From Thraustochytrium sp. TN22 (lineage: Eukaryota; Sar; Bigyra; Thraustochytrida; Thraustochytriidae), in assembly GCA_013306675.1 (NCBI GenBank), contig JABLUY010000125.1, positions 42,814 through 106,813 of the forward strand: 64,000 nucleotides of DNA, in the 5' to 3' direction. The notes beneath the pieces were generated by a model. That model was not told where the DNA came from. It searched no databases and worked only from the letters and a program-made list of their open reading frames with translations. This document shows, piece by piece, positions 31,113 to 40,572 of the stretch; the first letter of the stretch is position 1; each line of letters opens with the position of its first letter. The position numbers and the translations under genes were made by a program.

Positions 31113-32345
31113 TCAAACCAGACGCTCGAGCACGTCTCCGAGGACGCGGATGTGCGCAACGGCGCCTTCGACGTCGGCGCGATCAAGGAGGACGCGGGCT
31201 TCGTGCACAAGCTTCTGCGCGAGCGCAACATCCTCCAGCGGGACACGTGCCTCGGTGGCGATCGAGCAGACGCTGCTGCTCGACAAGCTCGTGCGAGTCA
31301 GGCGCCGCGCCGACTTCAGGGTCGTCTCCGACGCCACGTTGGAGTCGGCGCGCGCGCGCTTCGACCTGCGCTCCGCCACCATCGGCGGCGAGGCCTTGTC
31401 CAGAATGTGCGCTGTCATGGCGGCGTCGAAGAGGACGGGCTCGCCGCCCTGCGGCCCAAAGCTTGCCTTGGTCGCCGCGACATTGCTCGCGTACGCGTCC
31501 ATGATGGCCTTCTGGTTGACGGCCGGGTTGCTGTACTTGTTGTTCTTCTTGGACCGCACGCGGAAAGTCCACGAGGTGATCTGCAGGTCGCCGCACGACG
31601 CGCGCACCGTGTAGGCGCCAGTGAAGTGCTTGCGTTCGGCCGTGGCCTCCAGCATGACCAGGCACGGGTCGCACGAGTGCCGCACCAAGCCGCACTTCTT
31701 GAAAGGCAAGGTGGTGCCCGGCGACGCGGCCGTCCTCTCGGGGCACTCCAGGCTGATCTTGTTGCCCACCGCGGAGGCCTTGGGGATCAGGGTCTGCACG
31801 GCTTTGGCGTCGGCCAAGAACTTGAGTTTCAGGTCGGCCAGGGCCTCCGGGCACGGCAGGCGCAGCACCATGAGGGTGTCGGCCAGCTTGCAGACCTCCT
31901 TGCAGAGGAGGCGCGTGGGCTGCTGCAGGATGCTCAGCTGCGGCAGAGACGGCGGCGATGGCGGTGCGCGCGGCAGTTCGTCCTCCAGCTGGTGCGGGAA
32001 GTGCTGCAGAGCCTGCGGCAGCAATTCCTCGAGCAACTCATGCACCTCGCTGCCCAGACAAGACTGCGGCGGCATTGCCTGGCGCAGCGGCTCCTCATAC
32101 GGCGGCATCGTCTGCGGCAGCAGCTCGTCATTCGGAGGCATCCTCTGCGGGAGCAGCTCATCCTGCGACGGTATCGTCTGCGGCAGCAGCCCCTCATACA
32201 GCTGGTCGAACGACATTTCGTCCAAGAAGGGATCCTGCATCATCGGCAGCGGCGACGATGGCGGCATGGAGCAGCCGAAGTCCGGGAGGTCTTGGAGGAG
32301 CGAGATGTCAATGGCGCCACCGCCCACCTTGATGCCAGAAGCCAT
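31113..32345 (-). CDS. Unrecognised lineage-specific family, full-length copy
   Basis: A 410-residue protein of no family I can name; it is the longest of three copies in this region. The N-terminus (SLLQDLPDFG, residues about 15-24) is hydrophobic/acidic, followed by four spaced repeats of (D/Q)xELLPQxMPP (about 50-100), resembling a transcription activation segment. The core (about 140-265) is mixed strand/helix with many Cys and His: LECPER, FKKCGLVRHSCDPC, ERKHFTGAYTVRASC, then the basic SWTFRVRSKKNN. A Ser/Arg-rich basic linker (RRSKRARADS) could be a nuclear signal. The C-terminus (VPLEDVALAQKLVHEARVL) is a predicted helix pair that may oligomerise. A transcription-factor-like role is inference only. 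About 110 bases of 5' flank are shared with the copy at 33928-34650. Confidence 0.65.
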   Translation of the reverse strand: MASGIKVGGGAIDISLLQDLPDFGCSMPPSSPLPMMQDPFLDEMSFDQLYEGLLPQTIPSQDELLPQRMPPNDELLPQTMPPYEEPLRQAMPPQSCLGSEVHELLEELLPQALQHFPHQLEDELPRAPPSPPSLPQLSILQQPTRLLCKEVCKLADTLMVLRLPCPEALADLKLKFLADAKAVQTLIPKASAVGNKISLECPERTAASPGTTLPFKKCGLVRHSCDPCLVMLEATAERKHFTGAYTVRASCGDLQITSWTFRVRSKKNNKYSNPAVNQKAIMDAYASNVAATKASFGPQGGEPVLFDAAMTAHILDKASPPMVAERRSKRARADSNVASETTLKSARRLTRTSLSSSSVCSIATEARVPLEDVALAQKLVHEARVLLDRADVEGAVAHIRVLGDVLERLV

Positions 32346-33927
32346 GAGCGCCTTCTCTATCCTTTCGACTTCTTGAATTGCCTGCGGTTGCCTTGCGGTT
32401 CTTGGTTTTTGGCAAGAGCTCCTTTTCTTTTGCTAAGATGTGTTGCGGGTCTGCCTGCCCCGCTGGGCCTCCCATTGGCCGACATTGCCTCGTCCAGTGG
32501 GCAAGAGTGGGAGGTGCGGGAAACGGGGTGCACTGCGGGGGTGGCGGGCCATGGCGTTCCGCCCCGCACTGCGGGGAGAACAAAACCTTCCCTCCACTCA
32601 TCAAGCTTGACAAGCTCGGCGCGAACGGGAGAGGGAGGCAGGGGTCGCCCTAGTAGCGGACTCGGGTCATTGCGGTAGTAATTTGGTGTATTTTACACCT
32701 CACGAGGGTATAGTACGTAGGTAGGAGTAGGTAGCTTGGGTCCGGGCGTACTGTAGAAGTAGATACTTGTAGATCGACGGTGCAGCGTGCCAGAGGCCAG
32801 GTAGGTAGCTGTAGGAGAGGCGAGCTGGGAGTAGAAGTAGTATAACAATCTGTAGAATTAACTGTTTTCGTTTCATGAGATTACCGGGGTACCGGACCCG
32901 GCCCAAGTGTAGGTAAGTAGGTAGAAGTAGCCGGACGCGTCCAAAATACTGGTAATACTCCGGTAGATTCCCGTAAATAATACCCACCATGGCCACTTTT
33001 CTACCGAGGGCGACCCTGGATCCTGGAGGGTCCGAGGGTGCACTCCTTCGCTCTTGATCTCTCCCTAAGACTCCTTTCCACAACAGCGGCGCGCGCAGCG
33101 CGCTGACCCGGCCTGACCGCGCTGCGGCGCGCCGCGCGCTCCCTTCGCTCCCTTCCACAACAGCGGCGCGCGCCGCGCGTGCCCCGTGCGTCGGGACCGG
33201 CCTCGCCTCCCGGAGGTGGGTTTGGCCGCAACTTTGGCGAACTTCACGCCAGCGGAGCCCGCGGGATCGCGCGGGTGCCCGACGATCGACTCCGATGTCG
33301 TGCGTCATCGTCGCAACGCGCCGCGCGTCGGGACCGCCGGGTCCGGCGCCGGGCGCCAGAGCCCGCGGCCTCCCCACCCCCTCCCCCCAACCCAAAAAGA
33401 AGCGCGCGCGCGCGCGTGCTTTTTCGTGCGTGCATTTTGCCCCAGAGCGAGGAGCGCGCAGCCACTGAGCTAAGGCGGCCGCTGCCGCGATGCCGCGATG
33501 CCCGCCAGGGCGAAAACCTACTACGGCCGGGGGCAGCGAGCGGGTGCCCCCTGCAGCAGCCCATTTTTGCATGAAGCAAAGCCCTGCGCTGAATTTGGGT
33601 GAAAGGGTGGTATGTCACGCTCAGAATTTCTTCGCTCAAAGTCAGTCCCAGCACTAGGATCCCATCACTGCGCTCCGAGTCGTGCCGCGGGATCCCTCCC
33701 TCGCCCCGCGGCCCCCGGCCCACCTCCGCCTCACTTGGCGGCGGCGACTGTGGGCGAGTCGGCCGGCGGGTCTCTGGCGAGGCGAGCTTCTCCATGCGCG
33801 ACCTGCCCACGTACTTGGACAACGGCCATTACGACGTGGTCAACATCGTTGTCACCCTCCGGACTCATCAAACCAGAAACATCAAAATCTTCCTCAATCA
33901 GACAGTTACCATGGGCGCAAGAAGAGC
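32346..33927. other. Intergenic region between family copies
   Basis: About 1.6 kb. The first 110 bases and the last 260 are duplicated flanks of the family genes. The 32700-32960 part is rich in GTAGGTAG-like motifs. CTTCCACAACAGCGGCGCGCGC occurs twice (about 33074 and 33152). No domain-bearing frame was found. Confidence 0.5.
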
Positions 33928-34650
33928 TCAAACCAGACGCTCGAGCACGTCTCCGAGGACGCGGATGTGCGCAACGGCGCCTTCGACGTCGGCGCGATCA
34001 AGGAGGACGCGGGCTTCTTGCACAAGCTTCTGCGCGAGCGCAACATCCTCGAGCGGGACACGTGCCTCGGTGGCGATCGAGCAGACGCTGCTGCTCGACA
34101 AGCTCGTGCGGCTGCACGTGAGGCACCGCGCCGACTTCAGGGTCGTCTCCGACGCCACGTTGGAGTCGGCGCGCGCGCGCTTCGACCTGCGCTCCGCCAT
34201 CATCGGCGGCGAGGCCTTGTCCAGAATGTGCGCTGTCATGGCGGCGTCGAAGAGGACGGGCTCGCCGCCCTGCGGCCCAAAGCTTGCCTTGGTCGCCACG
34301 ACCTTGCCCGCGTACGCGTCCACGATGGCCTCCGGGTTGCTGTACTTGTTGTTCTTGCGCAGCACTTCGTCCTCCAGCTGGGGCGGGAAGGGCTGCATCG
34401 GCGGCAGCAGTTCCTCAAGCAGCTCAGGCAGCTCGTCGCCCCGGCAAGAAGGCTGCGGCAGCATCACCTGCGGCAGCAGCTCCTCATCCAATTGGTTGAA
34501 GCGTGCGTCGTCCGAGAAGAGTTCCTGCATTGGCGGTAGCGGCGACGATGGCGGCACGGAGAAGGCCAAGTCTGGGAGGTCTTCGAGGAGCGAGCTGTCC
34601 ATGATGCCACTGCCAAGCTTGATGCCAGAAGCCACGAGCGTCTGCTCCAT
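33928..34650 (-). CDS. Family copy 2 lacking the Cys-rich core
   Basis: A 240-residue relative of the gene at 31113-32345. The N-terminal activation-like part (SLLEDLPDLAFSVPPSSPLP) and the whole C-terminal part (from KKNNKYSNP equivalents to the final VLGDVLERLV) are present. The roughly 125-residue Cys/His-rich core between PQLEDE and KNNKYSNP is missing. The junction keeps the frame, so the product would be an activation-like segment joined directly to the C-terminal helices. The start is uncertain: the ATG at 34650 gives MEQTLVASGIK, while the position matching the start of copy 1 is GTG. It may be a decayed gene that stayed open by chance, or a functional short regulator. Confidence 0.5.
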   Translation of the reverse strand: MEQTLVASGIKLGSGIMDSSLLEDLPDLAFSVPPSSPLPPMQELFSDDARFNQLDEELLPQVMLPQPSCRGDELPELLEELLPPMQPFPPQLEDEVLRKNNKYSNPEAIVDAYAGKVVATKASFGPQGGEPVLFDAAMTAHILDKASPPMMAERRSKRARADSNVASETTLKSARCLTCSRTSLSSSSVCSIATEARVPLEDVALAQKLVQEARVLLDRADVEGAVAHIRVLGDVLERLV

Positions 34651-34945
34651 TCTTTCGACTCCTTGAACTGCCTTGAGTTGCCTTGCGGTCCTTGGTTCTT
34701 GGCGTGAGCTCCTCCTCTAGCTAGATGTGTTGCGGGTTTGCCGCTGCGGCGTACCCGACACTTGTCGCGTTGACTTGTCGTCGATCGGCGGCGCCGTCGA
34801 TCCGCGGCGCCTCGATTGCCGCGCCCCAGTTTGCCGCGCTCTGGTTCCGGGTCTGCCGGTGCGGCGGCGGCGGCGCGCGCGCGAGGGCGACAGCGTCGTG
34901 CCGCCGCCTTGCCGCCCGCGCGCCGCCGCCTGGGCCCCCGCATGG
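34651..34945. other. 5' flank of family copy 2
   Basis: The first part matches the 5' flank of copy 1 (shared TTGCCTTGCGGT and GATGTGTTGCGGGT). The stretch at about 34917-34960 matches 41590-41650, beside family copy 3 (GGCCCC then CATGGCTACCGCC). No gene is seen. Confidence 0.5.
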
Positions 34946-35699
34946 CTACCGCCGGACTCCCCGTTTTGCGATGGGCTTCGCGCTAGCTCGCCCGCCCCTC
35001 TGTGGGCTCCCGAGGGCGGCGAAGCCATGGCCTGCGCGGCCTCGTTCAAGCGCGAGCTGCCTCGGGCTGGCCGCGAGCTGCTCGCAGGCGCGACCGCTGG
35101 CAGCATTGGCGTTCCCGCTCGAGTCGTTCTGAAGAAAGATGGGCGGGATGGCACGACTGAACTCGCTCTGGACGATGGACTTCTTGATCATCTGCAGGGA
35201 CCGGTGCTCGTTGATGGTGTTGCACATGACGCGGGGAATTAGGTTCTCGTTCGCCAGCAGTGACGCGTCCGTCAGCAAGAACGTGTAGATATCCTTGCGC
35301 TCCGACCTCAGGTCGTCTGTGTAGTAGTGGAAATTGGATGAGAGCTTCTTCGTTTCCACCACCAGATACGCGTTGACGAACTCCACCGGAACCACCTCCG
35401 GCACGATGATGGGCATGCTTGACCTTCTTCACGCGCCGCGGGCACCACCCCAGCACGAACAGCGAGCGCAACATGCGCCGGAAGAACAGCAAAACGTACT
35501 TGTCGAGATACTGGTTGAGCAGCGTCTTCGCGCGCTGCACCTCGACCGCCTGGAGCAGAAAGCGGTCCAGCAGGTCTACGCAGAAATCAACTGCCGGCGA
35601 CGAGTCAAAGAAGGAGCAGAGCTCGCGGTAAAAGCCCACATTCAGCGAAAACACCACCTTGTCCTTGTCGCTGGCACTGCTGAAGAGCTTGCTCGCCAT
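34946..35699 (-). pseudogene. Frameshifted gene remnant, possibly viral portal-like
   Basis: Two frames together encode one protein. From the ATG at 35699 a well-composed 94-codon stretch (FSLNVGFYRELCSFFDSSPA, then FFRRMLRSLFVLGWCPRRV) runs to about 35418. It continues one base out of frame from 35416 (IIVPEVVPVEFVNAYLVVE, later NEHRSLQMIKKSIVQSEFSR and AIPPIFL) to about 35095. Base 35417 looks like a single inserted base. Beyond 35095 the frame enters sequence shared with 30640-30710, so the 3' end is truncated by that duplicated block. The layout (helical N-terminus, RSLFVLGWCP, VPEVVP, then an Arg/Ser helix with IPPIF) recalls portal-type proteins of large DNA viruses of protists, but only weakly. 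I can support a broken gene; the identity is a guess. Confidence 0.5.
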
Positions 35700-35799
35700 G
35701 GTAGCTCCTGGCCAGAGGCCTGAGCAAGCGAGCGAGCGAGCGAGCGAGGAAGCAGACGAGTGAGCAAGGCCGCAGCAGAAGCAGAGAAACAACCATGAT

Positions 35800-38700
35800 T
35801 TATGTATCGCGAGACAGGGATGCCACCTGCGAAGCCGACGCCTTCGTCAGCGGGTGCCCCGCGCCCAGCTTGGACCGACGCGTCGCCAGCGCCTGCGCCG
35901 CGAGCGACGCATCGTGCGTCACCTCGGCGACGTAGTACTGCGAGGCGGCCGTCTCTGGGTGGTCCGAACCCAAGCACGCCTCACGGATGGCCAGCGAACG
36001 CTGCAAAGACGCAACAGCATCCCCATCGCGACCGAGACCCAGCAACGCGCGCCCCTGGGCAAGGTACGCGAAGCCAAACTGCGGGTGCTGCGCGTCCGCA
36101 CCGAGGGTCTCCATGAGGATCTCCAGGGCACTCGCCGCGAACGGGAGCGCCTCTCCGAAGCGGGCGAGGTCGCAGAGAGTCAGCGCGATGTTGCGGCGCG
36201 TAATCGCAACGAACTCGTGCGTCGGCCCGAGCTGCTCCACATATCCCTCCAGCACTTCCTTGAACTGCGCCAGCGCAGCCTCGTACTGGCCCATGTCCCG
36301 CAGCAGGCCGGCGATGTTGGACTTCGTCGCCAGCACGGACGGATGCGTCGGCCCGAGCTGCTCCACGTCTTGCTCTAGCACCTCGCTGAACTGCGCCAGC
36401 GCCGCCTCGTACTGGCCCATGTCCTGCAGCAAATTGGCGATGTTGTGCTTCGTCGTCAGCACGTCAGGGTGCGTCGGCCCGAGCTGCTCCACGCGTTGCT
36501 CCAGCACCTCGTTGAACTGCGCCAGCGCCGCCTCGTACTGGCCCATGGTCTGCACCACGCCGGCGATGTTGTGCTTTGTCGTCAGCACGGACGGGTGCGT
36601 CGGCCCGAGCTGCTCCGCGCGTTGCTCCAGCACCTCGTTGAACTGCGCCAGCGCCACCTCGTACTGGCCCATGGCCTGCACCACGCTGGCGATGTTGTGC
36701 TTCGTCGCCAGCACGGACGGGTGCGTCGGCCCGAGCTGCTCCACGTGTTGCTCCAGCACCTCGTTGAACTGCGCCAGCGCCGCCTCGTACTGGCCCATGG
36801 CCTGCAGCACGCAGGCGAAGTTGTGCTTTGTCGCCAGCACGGACGGGTGCGTCGGCCCGAGCTGCTCCACGCGTTGCTCCAGCACCTCGTTGAACTGCGC
36901 CAGCGCCGCCTCGTACTGGCCCATGGCCTGCAACACGCAGGCGAAGTTGTGCTTTGTCGCCAGCACGGACGGGTGCGTCGGCCCGAGCTGCTCCACGCGT
37001 TGCTCCAGCACCTCGTTGAACTGCGCCAGCGCCGCCTCGTACTGGCCCATGGCCTGCAACACGCAGGCGAAGTTGTGCTTTGTCGCCAGCACGGACGGGT
37101 GCGTCGGCCCGAGCTGCTCCACGCGTTGCTCCAGCACCTCGTTGAACTGCGCCAGCGCCGCCTCGTACTGGCCCATGGCCTGCAACACGCAGGCGAAGTT
37201 GTGCTTTGTCGCCAGCACGGACGGGTGCGTCGGCCCGAGCTGCTCCACGCGTTGCTCCAGCACCTCGTTGAACTGCGCCAGCGCCGCCTCGTACTGGCCC
37301 ATGGCCTGCAACACGCAGGCGAAGTTGTGCTTTGTCGCCAGCACGGACGGGTGCGTCGGCCCGAGCTGCTCCACGCGTTGCTCCAGCACCTCGTTGAACT
37401 GCGCCAGCGCCGCCTCGTACTGGCCCATGGCCTGCAACACGCAGGCGAAGTTGTGCTTTGTCGCCAGCACGGACGGGTGCGTCGGCCCGAGCTGCTCCAC
37501 GCGTTGCTCCAGCACCTCGTTGAACTGCACCAGCGCCGCCTCGTACTGGCCCATGGCCTGCAGCACGCCGGCGATGTTGTGCTTCGTCGCCAGCACGGAA
37601 GGGTGCGTCGGCCCGAGCTGCTCCACGCTTGGCTCCAGCACCTCGTTGAACTGCGCCAGCGCCGCCTCGTACTGGCCCATGGACCACAGCAGGCCGGCGA
37701 AGTTGTGCTTCGTCAGCACGGACGGGTGCGTCGGCCCGAGCTGCTCCACTTCGTGCTCCAGCACCTCGTTGAACTGCGCCAGCGCCGCCTCGAACTGGCC
37801 CATTTTCCGCAGCAGGCCGGCGATGTTGGCCTTCGTCGCCAGGACGTCAGGGTGGCTGGGTCTTTGCTTGACCAATGTGATCTCGAGCGACTGCCGGTAG
37901 AGGTCGAGGGCGTCCTCGTAGCGACCTTGGTCTTCCAGCAGCCAGGCGACGTCGTGCATGAGAGATGCCACTCCTAAAGTCTTCCCTTCACTCTGAACGC
38001 GAGAGGCCACGATGCGCCGCGCGGTTTGTGCGAGCCAGACGCGCAGCTGCTCGAGGACGACGCCGTTGAGGTGGTGAAAGCCGCCGGGCAGGGCTTGGAC
38101 GGCCTCCGTGATCATCTTGCGATCGGCGTCGGCGTGGCAGTCGGCACTGGCGAGGTCGAACTTGGAGAGCGCCTTGGTGACAGCGTCGGGAGTCTCATCC
38201 TCCATGAGCTGAACAAAGCGCTGGTCCTGGCCAGGCGCGAAGATGAGCTCGAGGGCCTTGCCGCAGTTGACGGCGCCGTAGACCTCCCAGACGCACCACA
38301 TGCGCGTGAGGGGCGTGGGGTTGTCCCACTTGTCGAAGAAGATGAGACGTTCGTCGAAGCGCTCGATGGCGGCGTGGAGGCCGCGCGTGAGGAGGTCGTC
38401 GCGCTGCTGGTAAATCTCGGGCGAGAGGTCTGCGTCCTTGTTCGCGAGCTTGGGCTGGTTGGCGCAGAAGATGTCGAGCCAGACGAAGGTGGTGCGGAGG
38501 TTCCTGCGCTGGTTTGTGTAGTGCGCTACGAGGGCTTGGACGAGGTCGCCGAAGCTGCACATGCGCGCTTGGCTGACGAAGGCGCCGTCGAAGGGCTTGC
38601 CGACGAGGTCGTCGGCCTCCTCGAGCAGGACGTCGAGGTAGAAGAGGCTGTCGCGAAAGGTGTCGGCGAGCACGAGGTGTTCGCAGACATCTTCGATGGT

Positions 38701-39150
38701 CCAGTCGGCCCTGTCCTTGGGCGTGGCTTGGTGGGGTGAGATGAGGACTTGACCGTCGACGTAGGCGACGTTACCCTTGAGCTTGCCATCGGGGTGGGGT
38801 CGCCGTGCCGCGGCGGTGCAGCCAGCGTTGGCAGTACCGGTCTTGTTCCCCCTGTCGTCAGTAGCGTCGACGTCCTCCGTGAGCACGGCGAGTTCGACGC
38901 CGTGCGCGCGTTCGCCGGCGAGGGTGCCTTGCCAGATGGCCTGCAGCGCGGCGACGCTGAGTCCGCGGTACCACACGATGTCGTTGCTCAAGTCGTCCAC
39001 CTGGTCCTCGGGCTGCTGCTGCTGCTGCAGCTGCTGCACGGCCTGCAGGCTCGCCCTGGCGGCGCTGGATGCGCGCCGCGCCACCGCGCCGGTCGCGCCG
39101 CTGGCGCGCCGCGCGAGGCGGCCGAGGCTCTTTCGCGCGCTGCGCCGCAT
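35800..39150 (-). CDS. TIR-like domain protein with near-identical TPR array
   Basis: A 1,116-residue protein from the ATG at 39150. After a basic N-terminus, residues about 45-330 form a domain with VDGQVLISPHQA, TFVWLDIFCANQP, LIFFDKWDNPTPL and TRMWCVWEVYGA. The WLDxFCxNQ and RxWCVWE signatures recur in large protist families and resemble a TIR-like fold (inference). Residues about 400-1080 are kinesin-light-chain-type tetratricopeptide repeats of 42 residues, roughly sixteen in a row. Six consecutive repeats carry the identical KHNFACVLQAMGQYEAALAQ core (126-base period, 36800-37450), with more diverged ones at both ends. No NB-ARC or NACHT ATPase is visible between the domains. It is likely a cytosolic protein-recognition or signalling protein; an immune-receptor-like role is speculation. 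The frame is intact although neighbours are broken. Confidence 0.75.
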   Translation of the reverse strand: MRRSARKSLGRLARRASGATGAVARRASSAARASLQAVQQLQQQQQPEDQVDDLSNDIVWYRGLSVAALQAIWQGTLAGERAHGVELAVLTEDVDATDDRGNKTGTANAGCTAAARRPHPDGKLKGNVAYVDGQVLISPHQATPKDRADWTIEDVCEHLVLADTFRDSLFYLDVLLEEADDLVGKPFDGAFVSQARMCSFGDLVQALVAHYTNQRRNLRTTFVWLDIFCANQPKLANKDADLSPEIYQQRDDLLTRGLHAAIERFDERLIFFDKWDNPTPLTRMWCVWEVYGAVNCGKALELIFAPGQDQRFVQLMEDETPDAVTKALSKFDLASADCHADADRKMITEAVQALPGGFHHLNGVVLEQLRVWLAQTARRIVASRVQSEGKTLGVASLMHDVAWLLEDQGRYEDALDLYRQSLEITLVKQRPSHPDVLATKANIAGLLRKMGQFEAALAQFNEVLEHEVEQLGPTHPSVLTKHNFAGLLWSMGQYEAALAQFNEVLEPSVEQLGPTHPSVLATKHNIAGVLQAMGQYEAALVQFNEVLEQRVEQLGPTHPSVLATKHNFACVLQAMGQYEAALAQFNEVLEQRVEQLGPTHPSVLATKHNFACVLQAMGQYEAALAQFNEVLEQRVEQLGPTHPSVLATKHNFACVLQAMGQYEAALAQFNEVLEQRVEQLGPTHPSVLATKHNFACVLQAMGQYEAALAQFNEVLEQRVEQLGPTHPSVLATKHNFACVLQAMGQYEAALAQFNEVLEQRVEQLGPTHPSVLATKHNFACVLQAMGQYEAALAQFNEVLEQHVEQLGPTHPSVLATKHNIASVVQAMGQYEVALAQFNEVLEQRAEQLGPTHPSVLTTKHNIAGVVQTMGQYEAALAQFNEVLEQRVEQLGPTHPDVLTTKHNIANLLQDMGQYEAALAQFSEVLEQDVEQLGPTHPSVLATKSNIAGLLRDMGQYEAALAQFKEVLEGYVEQLGPTHEFVAITRRNIALTLCDLARFGEALPFAASALEILMETLGADAQHPQFGFAYLAQGRALLGLGRDGDAVASLQRSLAIREACLGSDHPETAASQYYVAEVTHDASLAAQALATRRSKLGAGHPLTKASASQVASLSRDT
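36200..37860 (-). repeat. 126-bp tandem TPR-coding repeats
   Basis: Direct repeats of 126 bases coding for 42-residue TPR units. The copies beginning near 36800, 36926, 37052, 37178, 37304 and 37430 are almost identical at DNA level; outer copies diverge. The pattern indicates recent unit duplication or gene conversion. Confidence 0.9.
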
Positions 39151-39407
39151 GCTGTCGCCACCGCTCCCCTCCCCGCCGCGCGCTCGCCTTTGCTCGCCTC
39201 CACGTTGCTGGTCTGGTGCTGGTCGCGGCGCGTGCCGCGGGCGAGCAAGGTGGGCGGTCCGGCCGGCACGCGCGGCGGGTGCGGGTGCGCGCGTGTACAG
39301 AAGTACTCCCAGTCACCACTGGCAGCCCGCACCTCCCCGGGGTTGTGGTAGACGTAATCGTTGTGCAGGACTCGGACGAAGTAGTGGCGCGGTGCAACAT
39401 CGGCCTC

Positions 39408-40098
39408 CTACAGCCCGGAGCAGCCAAAGCCGCCGTCGGCGCGGTCGGTGGTGGCGCTGAAGGGCGTCCGTCTCCTCCGCGAGCACGTGGTACTGGAGGC
39501 GGGGCACGAGCTGGGCGATGCGGCACGGGAGCTCGAGGTCGGGGGCGGCCGGGCCCGTCTTGTCGTGCGCGACGATGAAGTTGCCCCTGTAGCTCGACTC
39601 GATGATGCCGGTGTTGTTGGCGAGGTGCAAGGGCGTCTTGGAGATGGAGGGGCGCGGGTGGATCTCGGCGTAGAAGCCGCCGGCGGGCTTCATCTGCACA
39701 CCAGTGTCGTAGATGTTGACGGAGCCCACCGTCTTGAGCTTCTTGACCACCGTCAGGTCCCAGCCGATGTCGGACGCGCGATTCTTGGATGGCAGGACGG
39801 CGTCATCGGGAGTCCTCTTGAACTGGAAGCGGCCGAGGGGGCGGTAGTGGCGCTCGAGGCGATCGTCAACGGGGATGGGCACCAGGTCCCAGCCATCGAT
39901 GAGGAGCGCGCTAAAGTCCTGCAGAGAGGCGCAGCCAAGGACGTGGAAGCCGGGGTCAGTCTGCTCCACGGCCACTCCCGCCTGCCGGACGGCGTGCACG
40001 ACGAAGTTACTCAGAGCGCGGGGCACGTCCACGTGCATGCTGTGAACCTCGTTTAAAAACTCGCGCTCCGTGTTGGTGGTGAAGGTGACGTGGGACAT
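39408..40098 (-). pseudogene. dUTPase-like gene with 3' frameshift
   Basis: From the ATG at 40098 (MSHVTFTTNTERE) a roughly 100-residue extension precedes a trimeric-dUTPase fold. Motif I is SDIGWDL (about residue 104), followed by the GFYAEIHPRPSISK segment (motif II), NTGIIESSYRG (motif III) and RIAQLV (motif IV). The last motif, GGFGCSGL then TAG at 39408-39410, is in another frame. One extra base near 39456 separates it from the rest, so the main frame runs past it to 39313 without the motif. In motif III the usual catalytic Asp (GxID) is replaced by Glu (IIES), so activity is doubtful even if the frame were intact. dUTPases hydrolyse dUTP to dUMP and are common in large DNA viruses. The neighbourhood makes a viral origin possible, but a host origin is not excluded. 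Confidence 0.65.
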
Positions 40099-40212
40099 GA
40101 TCAAGACGGCGCGCACCAGCGTCAGTGCCAGAGTCTCCGGGAGAGGCTGGTGAGGGTGGCGACCGTGTCGAGGGCAACGGTGGCGCAGGTCTTGAGCCAC
40201 GACCGGGAAAAG

Positions 40213-40395
40213 TGCATCAGGTGCAACAGGTGTGCACGGGTCGCCTCGTATTGCTACCATTGCTGTCCAAGGGAGTACATCTGTAGCGCTCCGTACTGCG
40301 TCAACGTCCGCCTCGCCGTGAACATGCGCAACGAGGTGATGCGCTCCCATGGCCAACTGGAGGGCGCCAGCGAGTTCTGTGAGAGGCACGCGCGC
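40213..40395 (+). other. Cys-rich coding relic
   Basis: A plus-strand frame, open from about 40090 without a good ATG, contains KCIRCNRCARVASYCYHCC and then YICSAPYC. Eight or more Cys are spaced as in a zinc ribbon, followed by a helical NMRNEVMRSHGQLEG. The spacing looks protein-like rather than compositional. It lies head-to-head with the dUTPase-like gene. It could be a relic of a zinc-binding protein, or chance. Confidence 0.3.
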
Positions 40396-40572
40396 GAGGC
40401 GGAGGCGGCGAGGCTCGCATCGAACAGACCGAGAAGCGGACCAACACGTCCGCGGCCCTGCTCAAGATCCTCCTCCTCAGCAAGTCGAAGAGTGAAAGCT
40501 TTCAATCAAACAGTTTCCATTTTATTATTCACGACAAGAGCGGCGCGGCGGCGCCGGCGCGGCGAGAAGAGC

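Noticed and set aside
31113-32345. Possible p53, Rel or STAT identity of the unknown family
   Set aside because: The general layout is similar (activation segment, central core, C-terminal helices), but none of the conserved DNA-contact or zinc motifs of those families is present.
36200-37860. Regularly spaced direct repeats that could suggest a CRISPR array
   Set aside because: The 126-base units have no spacers, are in-frame TPR codons and lie inside an intact eukaryotic gene.
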